A stretch of DNA of 36,964 bases from Psychrobacter lutiphocae DSM 21542. Lineage in GTDB: Bacteria; Pseudomonadota; Gammaproteobacteria; Pseudomonadales; Moraxellaceae. A program made the position numbers and the translations under genes. Each line of letters opens with the position of its first letter. The stretch's first letter is position 1. Of the stretch, positions 24,843 to 32,407 are shown piece after piece. The notes beneath the pieces are model-generated. The model was given only the letters and a program-made list of their open reading frames with translations, ran no database searches and was not told the origin of the DNA. Location: contig NZ_KB907651.1 in assembly GCF_000382145.1 (NCBI RefSeq), positions 1 to 36,964 on the forward strand, read 5' to 3'.

Positions 24843-26075
24843 CTATTGAGGCTTCTCAAACTGAGGATGTGCCTCATAAAACTGATTGTCATCCCGAGCA
24901 AACAGAACAATCATAATCACTGGTGCTAGGATACTAAGCCACAGAGCATAAGTGAGTGGCAGATTAAATAACACCACTGCCAGATAGCATACGACCATTA
25001 CCACCAACGCAAGAGCAAAGGCGAGTACATTTGAGCGAGAGTGTTTACACATAAAAGCTCGTAGCAAGGTCAAAGCCAGTAAAAAAGCAGCCAGTTGTGG
25101 CATAATGGTCGCCATCACAAAAGACTCAGTAACTTGATGAGTTGCGGCAGGGTTACTTGCTGAGGTATGCAGGTCTGCCACCAACTTTAAAGCACTACTT
25201 AACCCTGCAATAGAAGTAAACACAAAAAAGTGTCCGTAACCAAAGACAAGTAAGTCACGCTTGTGTCGATGGGCGCTTAGCATATGGGCAAAAGGAATAC
25301 TAAAATACAGCCACCATATCGAAAATAATAAGGCGACCAATCCAAATGCTGAAATGATGATTGATGCAGCATTGTAAGAAGCGCTGACCACAAAAGATAG
25401 GATGATGCCACTAATCCCAGCAATACCCTCACCCAATACAATAATGGTTAATAAGCCATAACGCTCAGCGATATGCCCAGGATGCCAGTTGTGAAACTGC
25501 TTAGAACGTGCCCACAACGGCATAAACAGCTCTAAGAATATAAATAAAAATAACGCTGGTGTCTGTAAGTTCTGAGGCAAAAATAGCCAGATTATCCACA
25601 TACTTTGTAGAATAAATAAGCCAAAAATACTACGCCACGCCACCTGTCTGTGACTTGGAATATCGCGATAGACACGCCACCATTGGCTGCAACTGGCGAG
25701 ACGCATAATGGCATAACCAAGTACGCCAATCCAGATAAGCCCTTGTTCAAAGAATTGATGAATGTTAACTGCGATTAAGAGAGAGCCAAACATCTGAAAC
25801 ATGACTGACAGACGATAAGGCACATCATCAGGGTCGTATCCTGATCCAAACCACGTAAAGCTAGTCCATGCATTCCATAAGATAAAAAAAGCGATGGTAA
25901 AGGTCGCAAATGCAGAATAGTCATGTACGATTAGACTCTGATAAAAGCCTTCTGCAGCAGCCGAAACGGCAATAACATAAACTAGGTCAAATAGTAGCTC
26001 AAGCGTACTTGAGACTCGATTTGGCTCATGAGTATCTCTGGCAAAAATAGGAGAGGTGGTGGGAAATAGGCGCAT
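24843..26075 (-). CDS. Low temperature requirement protein A (LtrA) family membrane protein
   Basis: This 410-residue polytopic membrane protein has about eleven hydrophobic segments. The N-terminal RVSSTLELLFDLVYVIAVS and the mid-protein HIAERYGLLTIIVLGEGI (His/Glu-containing) are the LtrA signatures. The name comes from a Listeria mutant unable to grow in the cold; the molecular function is unknown and the family is widespread, so the name is weak evidence of cold adaptation. It is transcribed alone on the reverse strand behind the terminator at 26099-26130. Confidence 0.9.
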   Translation of the reverse strand: MRLFPTTSPIFARDTHEPNRVSSTLELLFDLVYVIAVSAAAEGFYQSLIVHDYSAFATFTIAFFILWNAWTSFTWFGSGYDPDDVPYRLSVMFQMFGSLLIAVNIHQFFEQGLIWIGVLGYAIMRLASCSQWWRVYRDIPSHRQVAWRSIFGLFILQSMWIIWLFLPQNLQTPALFLFIFLELFMPLWARSKQFHNWHPGHIAERYGLLTIIVLGEGIAGISGIILSFVVSASYNAASIIISAFGLVALLFSIWWLYFSIPFAHMLSAHRHKRDLLVFGYGHFFVFTSIAGLSSALKLVADLHTSASNPAATHQVTESFVMATIMPQLAAFLLALTLLRAFMCKHSRSNVLAFALALVVMVVCYLAVVLFNLPLTYALWLSILAPVIMIVLFARDDNQFYEAHPQFEKPQ

Positions 26076-26098
26076 AAGGCGTGTTCCGATACATAAGA

Positions 26099-26130
26099 TA
26101 AAAAAAGGACCACTATTAACAGTGGTCCTT
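26099..26130 (-). terminator. Rho-independent terminator, displaced from yceI
   Basis: AAGGACCACT (26105-26114) pairs perfectly with AGTGGTCCTT (26121-26130); on the reverse strand a T run follows. It is the first terminator behind the YceI gene but lies 250 bp from its stop, with the MITE-like element (26171-26357) in between. Confidence 0.85.
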
Positions 26131-26170
26131 CGCTTAAATTAAATTCGCATAAATTAAAATAGGCAGATCC

Positions 26171-26357
26171 TAGGGCTTGTCTTTAATTCGTGCAATAACA
26201 CTTAAATGGGCTAAAAACAGTTAAATCTTGTCACATACCATCAAATAACGGGTTAATATAAACGGATTAATATAATTGTATTATCTACGTTATTCTTCTA
26301 ACCTGACTGCAATTTATCTTATTTTTATCACCACTTTTAAAATGAAGGCACGTCCTA
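26171..26357. mobile_element. MITE-like element, 187 bp, TA at both ends
   Basis: The left end TAGGGCTTGTCTT and right end AAGGCACGTCCTA are imperfect inverted repeats bounded by TA. It has no coding capacity. The left end matches the element at 34898 (TAGGGC.TGTCT.TA and a CTAAAAA word further in). The right 55 bp align without gaps with its right end at about 64 per cent identity. TA boundaries fit IS630/Tc1-type or IS427-type movement. It separates yceI from its terminator. Confidence 0.6.
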
Positions 26358-26379
26358 GTTTTTAAATCATGTATATGAC

Positions 26380-26952
26380 TTACTTTTTACCTGCTTCGAT
26401 CTGAATTTTAAGCTTAATGTCTTTCATCATACCGCCATCAGTCAAGGTGTCGATACCCCACTTAGTTCTATCAATAGTAGTTTCAAAGTCACCACCGCAT
26501 ACTTGCGTTTTTAGCATAGGGTTATCATAACAGTTGAATTTAGTCGCTGTTAACGTGACAGGGTGAGTTTGATCTAGAAGGGTTAAGTTACCAGTAACTG
26601 CGGCGACTTTATCACCATTAAACTGCCAGTTAGTGGACTGGAAATAAGCAGTTGGGTATTGCTCAACGTTAAAGAAGTCAGCAGACTTTAAGTGGTTATC
26701 AAATGCTTTAATACCAGTGCTCAAGCTACCCATTGGAATAGTGATGCCAACAAAGCCTTTTTGAGCTTCAGGCTCATACTCAACGACACCAGATAAGTTG
26801 TAGAAGCCACCCGCGTTAGTTGAGGTGCCAAAGTGGTCAACTGAAAAGCGGACGTGTGCGTGATGTGGATCAATTTCATAAGTCGCAGCGCTAGCAACAA
26901 CACTCAAGCCAGTAAGTAGAGCAACAGTAAGCGTATTTTTTAATAATTTCAT
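26380..26952 (-). CDS. YceI family periplasmic lipid-binding protein
   Basis: The protein has 190 residues. A Sec signal peptide (MKLLKNTLTVALLTGLSVVASA) is followed by a likely signal peptidase I cut after Ala22. The mature part opens TYEIDPHHAHVRFSVDHFGTS, typical of YceI lipocalin-like beta barrels that bind isoprenoids, and ends DIKLKIQIEAGKK. Two mature-domain Cys (NCYDNP, QVCGGDFET) could form a disulfide. GAGGAA sits 8 nt before ATG. Roles proposed for the family include isoprenoid transport and stress or pH response; none is shown here. Confidence 0.93.
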   Translation of the reverse strand: MKLLKNTLTVALLTGLSVVASAATYEIDPHHAHVRFSVDHFGTSTNAGGFYNLSGVVEYEPEAQKGFVGITIPMGSLSTGIKAFDNHLKSADFFNVEQYPTAYFQSTNWQFNGDKVAAVTGNLTLLDQTHPVTLTATKFNCYDNPMLKTQVCGGDFETTIDRTKWGIDTLTDGGMMKDIKLKIQIEAGKK

Positions 26953-27158
26953 AATAAGATTTCCTCAAAAATTAGACTAAAATAAAGTTAAATTCACAAC
27001 TAAGTGAAGGAGTAGTAAGTTAAGTAAAACTTACAATTTTTGAAATAATTTATATTATTCTAACAAAAAAAACTCTAATTTGGGTATCAAATACGCAACA
27101 AACGTTATATTTGGTTGTTATTGCGTTACTAATTAAGTTGTTGTTGTTAAGCCAGTTA

Positions 27159-27617
27159 TTAAGCTGGTTGCTCAGCAGGTTTAATCTTACGGCCCATTAA
27201 TGTATTGGCAACCCAAGCTGGACCGATTAACAAGAACTGTAAGTCTTCAAAAAACGAGGGCTTTTTGCCTTCAATTTTATGACCAATGAATTGTCCAATC
27301 CAAGCAATGACAAACACCGCTGCCCAAGCTTTAAAGCCAAGGGGAAGTACGCTAATGGCGGCCATGCTAATGAGCATAAAGATGCCCATGGCGATAAATA
27401 AGGGCGTTGACAAACGCAGGTAGAATATGGCGACCAGCATGGTGGCAACAATGGTAATCCATGCGGCCATCGACATACCCATCCCTAGGATGCTGACAAA
27501 AATGGTGGGGACACACAGCCAGTGGATTTTTTTATTAATCGGGTTTTGGTGGCTAACGGCGTATTCTGCGAGCCATTGATCTAAGCTACGCTTGTTAGAG
27601 CGTTTACGTGAGGCCAT
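27159..27617 (-). CDS. DUF962 / Mpo1-like protein
   Basis: This 152-residue membrane protein of the Mpo1/YGL010w family has four hydrophobic segments. Conserved His residues suited to Fe2+ binding are H23 (SHQNPIN), H32 (KIHWLCVP) and H113 (GHKIEGKKPSFFEDL). The yeast member is an Fe2+-dependent dioxygenase that alpha-oxidises 2-hydroxy fatty acids; bacterial members are presumed similar. It is reverse-strand and monocistronic, 206 bp before yceI. The spacer between them is AT-rich with a weak dyad around 27090-27125. Confidence 0.87.
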   Translation of the reverse strand: MASRKRSNKRSLDQWLAEYAVSHQNPINKKIHWLCVPTIFVSILGMGMSMAAWITIVATMLVAIFYLRLSTPLFIAMGIFMLISMAAISVLPLGFKAWAAVFVIAWIGQFIGHKIEGKKPSFFEDLQFLLIGPAWVANTLMGRKIKPAEQPA

Positions 27618-27702
27618 TCTAATATCCTTATTAGTTCGGTTGTTGAGGGTGGACTGTTAAATATGGTTAACAGTTAAATTAGTAGTAGCGCTGAGTTAAC
27701 AA

Positions 27703-27773
27703 AGTTAAATAGTTAATAAGTAAAAAAGTTAAATAGTTAATAAGTAAATAGTTAAATAAGATAGTTAAATAAG
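27703..27773. repeat. 22-bp tandem-type repeat (AGTTAAATAGTTAATAAGTAAA x2 plus remnants)
   Basis: Identical copies lie at 27703-27724 and 27727-27748, then shorter TAGTTAAATAAG words to 27773. It lies in the 450-bp divergent spacer between the DUF962 gene and htpX, with no gene. Confidence 0.8.
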
Positions 27774-28067
27774 TATAGCGCTTGACCTTTAGTGTAACCT
27801 ATTAACGTCTTGATGCAAATGGCAATTTATAGGCGATGAGTCTGTATTATTACAATATGCATTATTAATGTAAATATTGGTCAAAATCGGCTGAAAAGCC
27901 CATATAAAAGGGTATAAAAGATGTGGGCAGACTTCGATTCGCATTGATTATTTGTCATAATAGCCCCATTTAATAAGACTATGCTTTTTAATATATGATT
28001 TTTCATTTTAAGTGGAATATTTAATCATTAATTATTGTTTTACATTTGGGATAAAGGAAATTTGCGT

Positions 28068-28964
28068 ATGATGCGTATTGGCCTATTTTTATTAACCAAC
28101 TTGGCGGTGCTGGTGGTATTTAGTATCGTCTTTGGTATTTTGTCGAAGGTGTTCGGCCTAGGTGCGGTGCATGGTGCTGGCGGGATTAATATGACCAGCC
28201 TTGCCGTCATGTGTGCGGTGTACGGTATGCTTGGCTCGGTTGTGTCTTTGTTTTTGTCAAAATGGATGGCAAAGAGATCGACAGGTACAGTGGTCATTGA
28301 GCAACCTAGAAATGCCACTGAGAAATGGCTGGTCGACACCGTTGCCAAACAAGCCAAAGCGGTGAATATCGGTATGCCAGAAGTGGGTATCTTTGACAAC
28401 GCCCAGCCAAATGCGTTTGCAACTGGCTGGAACAAAAACAGTGCGCTGGTTGCGGTGTCTTCAGGCTTGCTACATACCATGACTCCAGAGGAAGTCGAGG
28501 CGGTATTGGCGCATGAGATCGGTCACGTGGCTAATGGCGATATGGTAACGCTTGCCTTAATTCAGGGAGTGGTTAACGCCTTTGTGATGTTCTTTGCTCG
28601 CTTAATCGGTAACTTTGTCGATACAGTGGTGTTTAAAAATGAAGACGGTCCAGGCATTGCTTATTTTGTGACCAGTATTGTGATGGATATTTTACTTGGC
28701 TTCTTGGCGTCAGCGATTGTGATGTGGTTCTCACGTCAGCGTGAATTTCGTGCCGATGCGATGGGTGCTAAGCTGGCTGGTCGTGATAAAATGATTGGTG
28801 CGCTCAATGCGTTACGTCCTGCAGAGGCCCGTCCAGATCAAATGCCTGAGAGTATGAAGGCGTTTGCGATCTCATCAGGTCAGTCACAGGGCTTTAGTGT
28901 GGCCAATTTGTTCCGCTCACACCCGACCTTAGATGATCGTATTGAGGCGTTAAAAAGATCATAA
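28068..28964 (+). CDS. htpX: Membrane protease HtpX
   Basis: This 298-residue M48 zinc metalloprotease of the inner membrane works beside FtsH in membrane-protein quality control. The start [18 protein letters not shown] matches E. coli HtpX; the frame also opens at a TTG at 28035, but GGAAA lies 8 nt before the ATG at 28068. Two N-terminal TM segments (~1-25 and ~40-64) precede the zinc site HEIGH (149-153) in [14 protein letters not shown]. Glu226 in REFRADAMG is the third ligand, and two TM segments lie between. No CpxR or heat-shock promoter was confidently seen. Confidence 0.96.
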   Translation: MMRIGLFLLTNLAVLVVFSIVFGILSKVFGLGAVHGAGGINMTSLAVMCAVYGMLGSVVSLFLSKWMAKRSTGTVVIEQPRNATEKWLVDTVAKQAKAVNIGMPEVGIFDNAQPNAFATGWNKNSALVAVSSGLLHTMTPEEVEAVLAHEIGHVANGDMVTLALIQGVVNAFVMFFARLIGNFVDTVVFKNEDGPGIAYFVTSIVMDILLGFLASAIVMWFSRQREFRADAMGAKLAGRDKMIGALNALRPAEARPDQMPESMKAFAISSGQSQGFSVANLFRSHPTLDDRIEALKRS

Positions 28965-29032
28965 ACGGCTAAATTAGTGCGATTCTAATTGCTCTAAAAT
29001 TATAATAGCTTTAAAAGCAGCTGCGCCATAGA

Positions 29033-29068
29033 AAATACCGCTTGTCTAACAAGCGGTATTTTTTGTTT
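29033..29068. terminator. Terminator between htpX and nadR (both directions)
   Basis: AAATACCGCTTG (29033-29044) pairs perfectly with CAAGCGGTATTT (29050-29061), followed by a T run on + and preceded by A residues on the left. It serves htpX and possibly the converging nadR. Confidence 0.88.
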
Positions 29069-29107
29069 TTAAGCTTTAGTTTTATTAGGCTGATGTCCTT
29101 ATTTATT

Positions 29108-30148
29108 CTATTCTGCAAAAATATGCTGATCAATATAGACAATCGCCTCTTGATAGCGCTGGAAATAATCTGGGCTATTGATGTGATGCGTCGTAATATT
29201 ATGACGCTCAAATATTTCAGTCAACTTGTCCTCAAAGCGATCTCTGGCTTCTGGTGAGCCTAGTGAGCGCATGCCGTCATCGATCCAAGGCGTGTTGTTG
29301 GCCAAAAATAAGGTGTGATCAAAGCGAAACTCATCAATACAAGCCGCTACGAATGGATGAGTGCGCCCTTCGTATTCTTCACAAAATGCCTGAGTGGTGA
29401 CAAAGTCCGTATCGACAATGGTTACTGGCGATTTGGCTTGATTCATCGCTTCACGCACCGCTTGTGCATGATCTAAAGCAATAGCAGCATAGTCACTGTA
29501 TTGTAGCCCTTCTTCGGTGCCGCCCAGATGCGAGTCTACATACAGTCTGCCCATCTCTAGCGCCAAGTCTGTGCCGTAATAGTTGGCGATCTTGTGTGCC
29601 AAAATCGTCTTGCCAGAGCTTTCGCCACCGACAATGGCCACCGTACGGGTATAGCTGCTACGTGCTTCAGGGTGAATGATGTCCCAGTTGGCGATAGGAT
29701 TGTAATGAATGGCAATACTGTCAAACTCACGGTGTAATGGGGTGGTTTCAACCTCGATATTCAATGCAGAGGTCACAGCTTCTTTAGACAGCGGATGACC
29801 TTCAGTGACCAGCAAAGTAGCCTCATCGACAATCTGCAATGTATTCTTAATATAATCAAGTTTTGCGTTATAACTGTCAATATTAATGGTGATGTTTTCG
29901 ATGCTGTCATGTACAGGGAACGAAAAATCATCACAAATATGGATTTTGATGAAGGGCAAATCTCGACACGCCATTTGTAACCAACGTGCTTTGTCCTGCA
30001 AGGTGACTGGGAATTTAGGGTTGGGATTAGGATGACGGGTGATGACGATATGTAACACATCCACCAAGGATGAGGCGTGCAAAATACTGCGGATATGGCC
30101 CAAATGTAGCGGTTCAAAATGGCCAATGATTAGCCCTGATTTTTGCAT
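29108..30148 (-). CDS. nadR: NadR-like NMN adenylyltransferase / nicotinamide riboside kinase, no HTH
   Basis: The protein has 346 residues. The N-terminal NMNAT domain begins GLIIGHFEPLHLGH (HxGH at 15-18). The C-terminal kinase domain carries Walker A GGESSGKT (174-181) and downstream TIVDTDFVTTQAF. E. coli NadR has an additional N-terminal helix-turn-helix repressor domain, absent here, so this protein probably salvages nicotinamide riboside to NAD without regulating transcription. No PnuC transporter gene is adjacent. It converges on htpX with a shared terminator. Symbol is by homology. Confidence 0.9.
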   Translation of the reverse strand: MQKSGLIIGHFEPLHLGHIRSILHASSLVDVLHIVITRHPNPNPKFPVTLQDKARWLQMACRDLPFIKIHICDDFSFPVHDSIENITINIDSYNAKLDYIKNTLQIVDEATLLVTEGHPLSKEAVTSALNIEVETTPLHREFDSIAIHYNPIANWDIIHPEARSSYTRTVAIVGGESSGKTILAHKIANYYGTDLALEMGRLYVDSHLGGTEEGLQYSDYAAIALDHAQAVREAMNQAKSPVTIVDTDFVTTQAFCEEYEGRTHPFVAACIDEFRFDHTLFLANNTPWIDDGMRSLGSPEARDRFEDKLTEIFERHNITTHHINSPDYFQRYQEAIVYIDQHIFAE

Positions 30149-30399
30149 AATAAGATCCTTATTGATAACAAATGACGAAGATAAAAGATGTCGGCTTAGG
30201 GGTTATGGAGTTTTCGTTAAGCTAGATAAAAAAGTAATATTAAAACAATAGGTTATAAAATGTTAGCAAATCTGGGTACTGCTAAATTTGTGCAATACTT
30301 GTCAGTCATAATGTTACAAAGTTAGTGTAAAGTCCCAACAGCATTATTTAAATAATCGACTATAATAATAAGTGTTTAACAACGATATCTACTACTACA

Positions 30400-30433
30400 A
30401 CTATAATAACTATAAAACTATAATAACTATAAA
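30400..30433. repeat. 17-bp tandem duplication (ACTATAATAACTATAAA x2)
   Basis: Perfect copies lie at 30400-30416 and 30417-30433, within the 443-bp gene-free spacer between nadR and the PspC gene. Nearby, TTTAA-type words (TTAAGTTTAACGAG, TTAAGTTTAATGAG at about 30489-30520) form another degenerate duplication. Confidence 0.75.
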
Positions 30434-30591
30434 ACAGCAACGACAATAATAACAATAAACCTCGCTTAATGGTCTTAGTTTAATGTGCTTAAGTTTAACG
30501 AGCTTAAGTTTAATGAGATTAGTTTAACTGAAAACGGACTTTATAAGCAGTCCTATAACAACAGCGCACAACAACACAACAAGGAGAGGAG

Positions 30592-30816
30592 ATGACACAC
30601 ATGGCAAAGTTACAAAAACTACATCGCTCACGTAACCACCGCATGATTGCAGGGGTAATGGGTGGCGTGGCTGAGTATCTTGGATGGTCGCCGAATTTAA
30701 CCCGTCTTTTATTTGTGATTATTTCTTCAGCCAGTGCTGCGGTGCCGGGCATCTTAATCTATCTTGTGTTATGGCTAATTATGCCAAATGCAACCGCAGA
30801 GTCGTACCAGTCTTAG
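30592..30816 (+). CDS. PspC domain protein
   Basis: This 74-residue PspC-type small membrane protein reads LHRSRNHRMIAGVMGGVAEYLGWSPNLTRLLFVIIS, then a hydrophobic segment AAVPGILIYLVLWLIMP. PspC domains take part in envelope stress sensing, but stand-alone copies like this one are of unknown role and no other psp gene is near. GGAGAGGAG serves either the ATG at 30592 or the ATG at 30601. A strong terminator lies 160 bp downstream. Confidence 0.9.
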   Translation: MTHMAKLQKLHRSRNHRMIAGVMGGVAEYLGWSPNLTRLLFVIISSASAAVPGILIYLVLWLIMPNATAESYQS

Positions 30817-30975
30817 CGTACATATATTCTTGTTTTTGATTTTAAGCTGAACCTGCTTTAAGCAGGCCCTGATTTTAACAACACCACAAATAAATAGATA
30901 ATAATAATAAGTGTAGATTGACGTCAGGTTGTAGTGATATTAGCAGCTGATCACTAACAAACCGTTTTCCTCCTG

Positions 30976-31007
30976 CCTAGATGGGTTGCCATCTAGGTAT
31001 TTTTTTT
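30976..31007 (+). terminator. Rho-independent terminator upstream of glyQ
   Basis: CCTAGATGG (30976-30984) pairs with CCATCTAGG (30989-30997), loop GTTG, then TA and eight T. It is 160 bp beyond the PspC stop, so it may end that transcript or a short RNA lying between. Confidence 0.9.
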
Positions 31008-31117
31008 GTCTAAATTTGCATCTATTGGGTCTGTTATATAGATAAAATAGTCAATTTTTAGTAAGGTGAGTGTATTAAAGGCGCATTGACGCTGATTGGG
31101 TAAAAATATGACAAAAA

Positions 31118-31139
31118 ATAGGCGTGTTTTAGCGCCTAT
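31118..31139 (+). other. Hairpin in the presumed glyQ leader
   Basis: ATAGGCG (31118-31124) pairs with CGCCTAT (31133-31139) around an 8-nt loop. There is no strong T run after it. It lies in the spacer before glyQ; the role is unknown. Confidence 0.4.
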
Positions 31140-31254
31140 ATCTGTTTATTTTGCCCCTTTTATTTTATTATTTAGCTTAAATTTATCTTGATATATACGG
31201 ATGCTAACAGTAGATCCTTATTCACTCTTATTTACACCAAAATATGGCGATATT

Positions 31255-32217
31255 ATGACATTTCAAGAGCTTATTTTAACACTACAAACCTATTGGGCTG
31301 AAAAAGGCTGTGTGGTATTACAGCCTTATGATATGGAGGTTGGTGCTGGGACGTTTCATACGGCAACATTTTTACGCTCGCTAGGGCCTGAGATTTGGAA
31401 CGCAGCTTATGTACAGCCGTCACGCCGTCCTACCGATGGACGTTATGGTGATAACCCTAACCGTTTGCAGCACTATTATCAGTTCCAAGTGGTGATGAAG
31501 CCCAATCCGCCGAATATTCAAGAGCTGTATTTGGGTTCACTAGAAGCCATTGGTATCGATACTTTGACTCATGATGTGCGCTTTGTTGAAGACAACTGGG
31601 AGTCACCAACGCTTGGCGCTTGGGGTCTGGGTTGGGAAGTGTGGCTCAACGGCATGGAAGTGACTCAGTTTACTTACTTCCAGCAAGTGGGCGGTCTAGA
31701 ATGCTTCCCTGTCACTGGTGAGATTACTTATGGTCTTGAGCGCTTGGCGATGTATATTCAGGGCGTGGACAGTGTCTATGACCTAGTGTGGACCGATGGT
31801 GAGTTTGGTAAAGTCACCTATGGTGACGTGTTCCATCAAAATGAAGTGGAGCAGTCGACCTATAACTTTGAGTACGCTGATGTGCCGAAGATGTTTGATA
31901 TGTTTGACTTTTATGAAGAGCAAGCAGACAAGTTGGTCGCAGCAGACTTACCACTACCTGCCTATGAAATGGTGCTAAAAGCGTCACACACTTTCAACTT
32001 ATTAGATGCCCGTGGTGCCATCTCGGTCACTGAGCGTCAACGCTTTATATTAAGAGTACGTACTTTGGCGCGCAAAGTGGCTCAGGGCTATGTACAAGCA
32101 CGTGCGAAGCTGGGTTTCCCATTGGCAGATGAGGCGCACAAAGAGGCTGCGTTGAAGAAGTATTTGCCAAAAGATGAGTCAAACGCAAAAGCGGACGTTA
32201 AAGCGAAAGACGAATAA
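31255..32217 (+). CDS. glyQ: Glycyl-tRNA synthetase alpha subunit
   Basis: This class II synthetase subunit carries the catalytic core of the bacterial alpha2beta2 enzyme. [20 protein letters not shown] opens the family; [20 protein letters not shown] is motif 2, and [20 protein letters not shown] and [13 protein letters not shown] cover the active site. An upstream in-frame ATG at 31201 would add 18 residues unlike relatives; the ATG at 31255 gives MTFQ as in many homologues, though neither has a strong ribosome site. The C-terminus has a Lys/Ala-rich tail ([14 protein letters not shown]). glyS follows after 190 bp. Confidence 0.96.
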   Translation: MTFQELILTLQTYWAEKGCVVLQPYDMEVGAGTFHTATFLRSLGPEIWNAAYVQPSRRPTDGRYGDNPNRLQHYYQFQVVMKPNPPNIQELYLGSLEAIGIDTLTHDVRFVEDNWESPTLGAWGLGWEVWLNGMEVTQFTYFQQVGGLECFPVTGEITYGLERLAMYIQGVDSVYDLVWTDGEFGKVTYGDVFHQNEVEQSTYNFEYADVPKMFDMFDFYEEQADKLVAADLPLPAYEMVLKASHTFNLLDARGAISVTERQRFILRVRTLARKVAQGYVQARAKLGFPLADEAHKEAALKKYLPKDESNAKADVKAKDE

Positions 32218-32320
32218 ATGCAAACAAATAGAGGCAAATAGAGACAAATGAAGACAAGACACGTCGACAGCAAAATAGCAAAAATACAGACAACTCTATA
32301 TTTGTATCTCTCTATATTTG

Positions 32321-32356
32321 TCTAAAAAAGATAGTTTGTCTAAGAAAGATAGTTTG
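32321..32356. repeat. 18-bp tandem repeat (TCTAAAAAAGATAGTTTG, one mismatch)
   Basis: Copies lie at 32321-32338 and 32339-32356. Further left, ACAAATAGAGGCAAATAGAG (about 32222-32241) and TATTTGTATCTCTCTATATT (32299-32318) are inverted relatives. Together they fill the glyQ-glyS spacer. Confidence 0.7.
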
Positions 32357-32407
32357 TATAAAAAGACAGCCACAAAAATATAACCTCTTATAAAAGCAGA
32401 GATCTTA

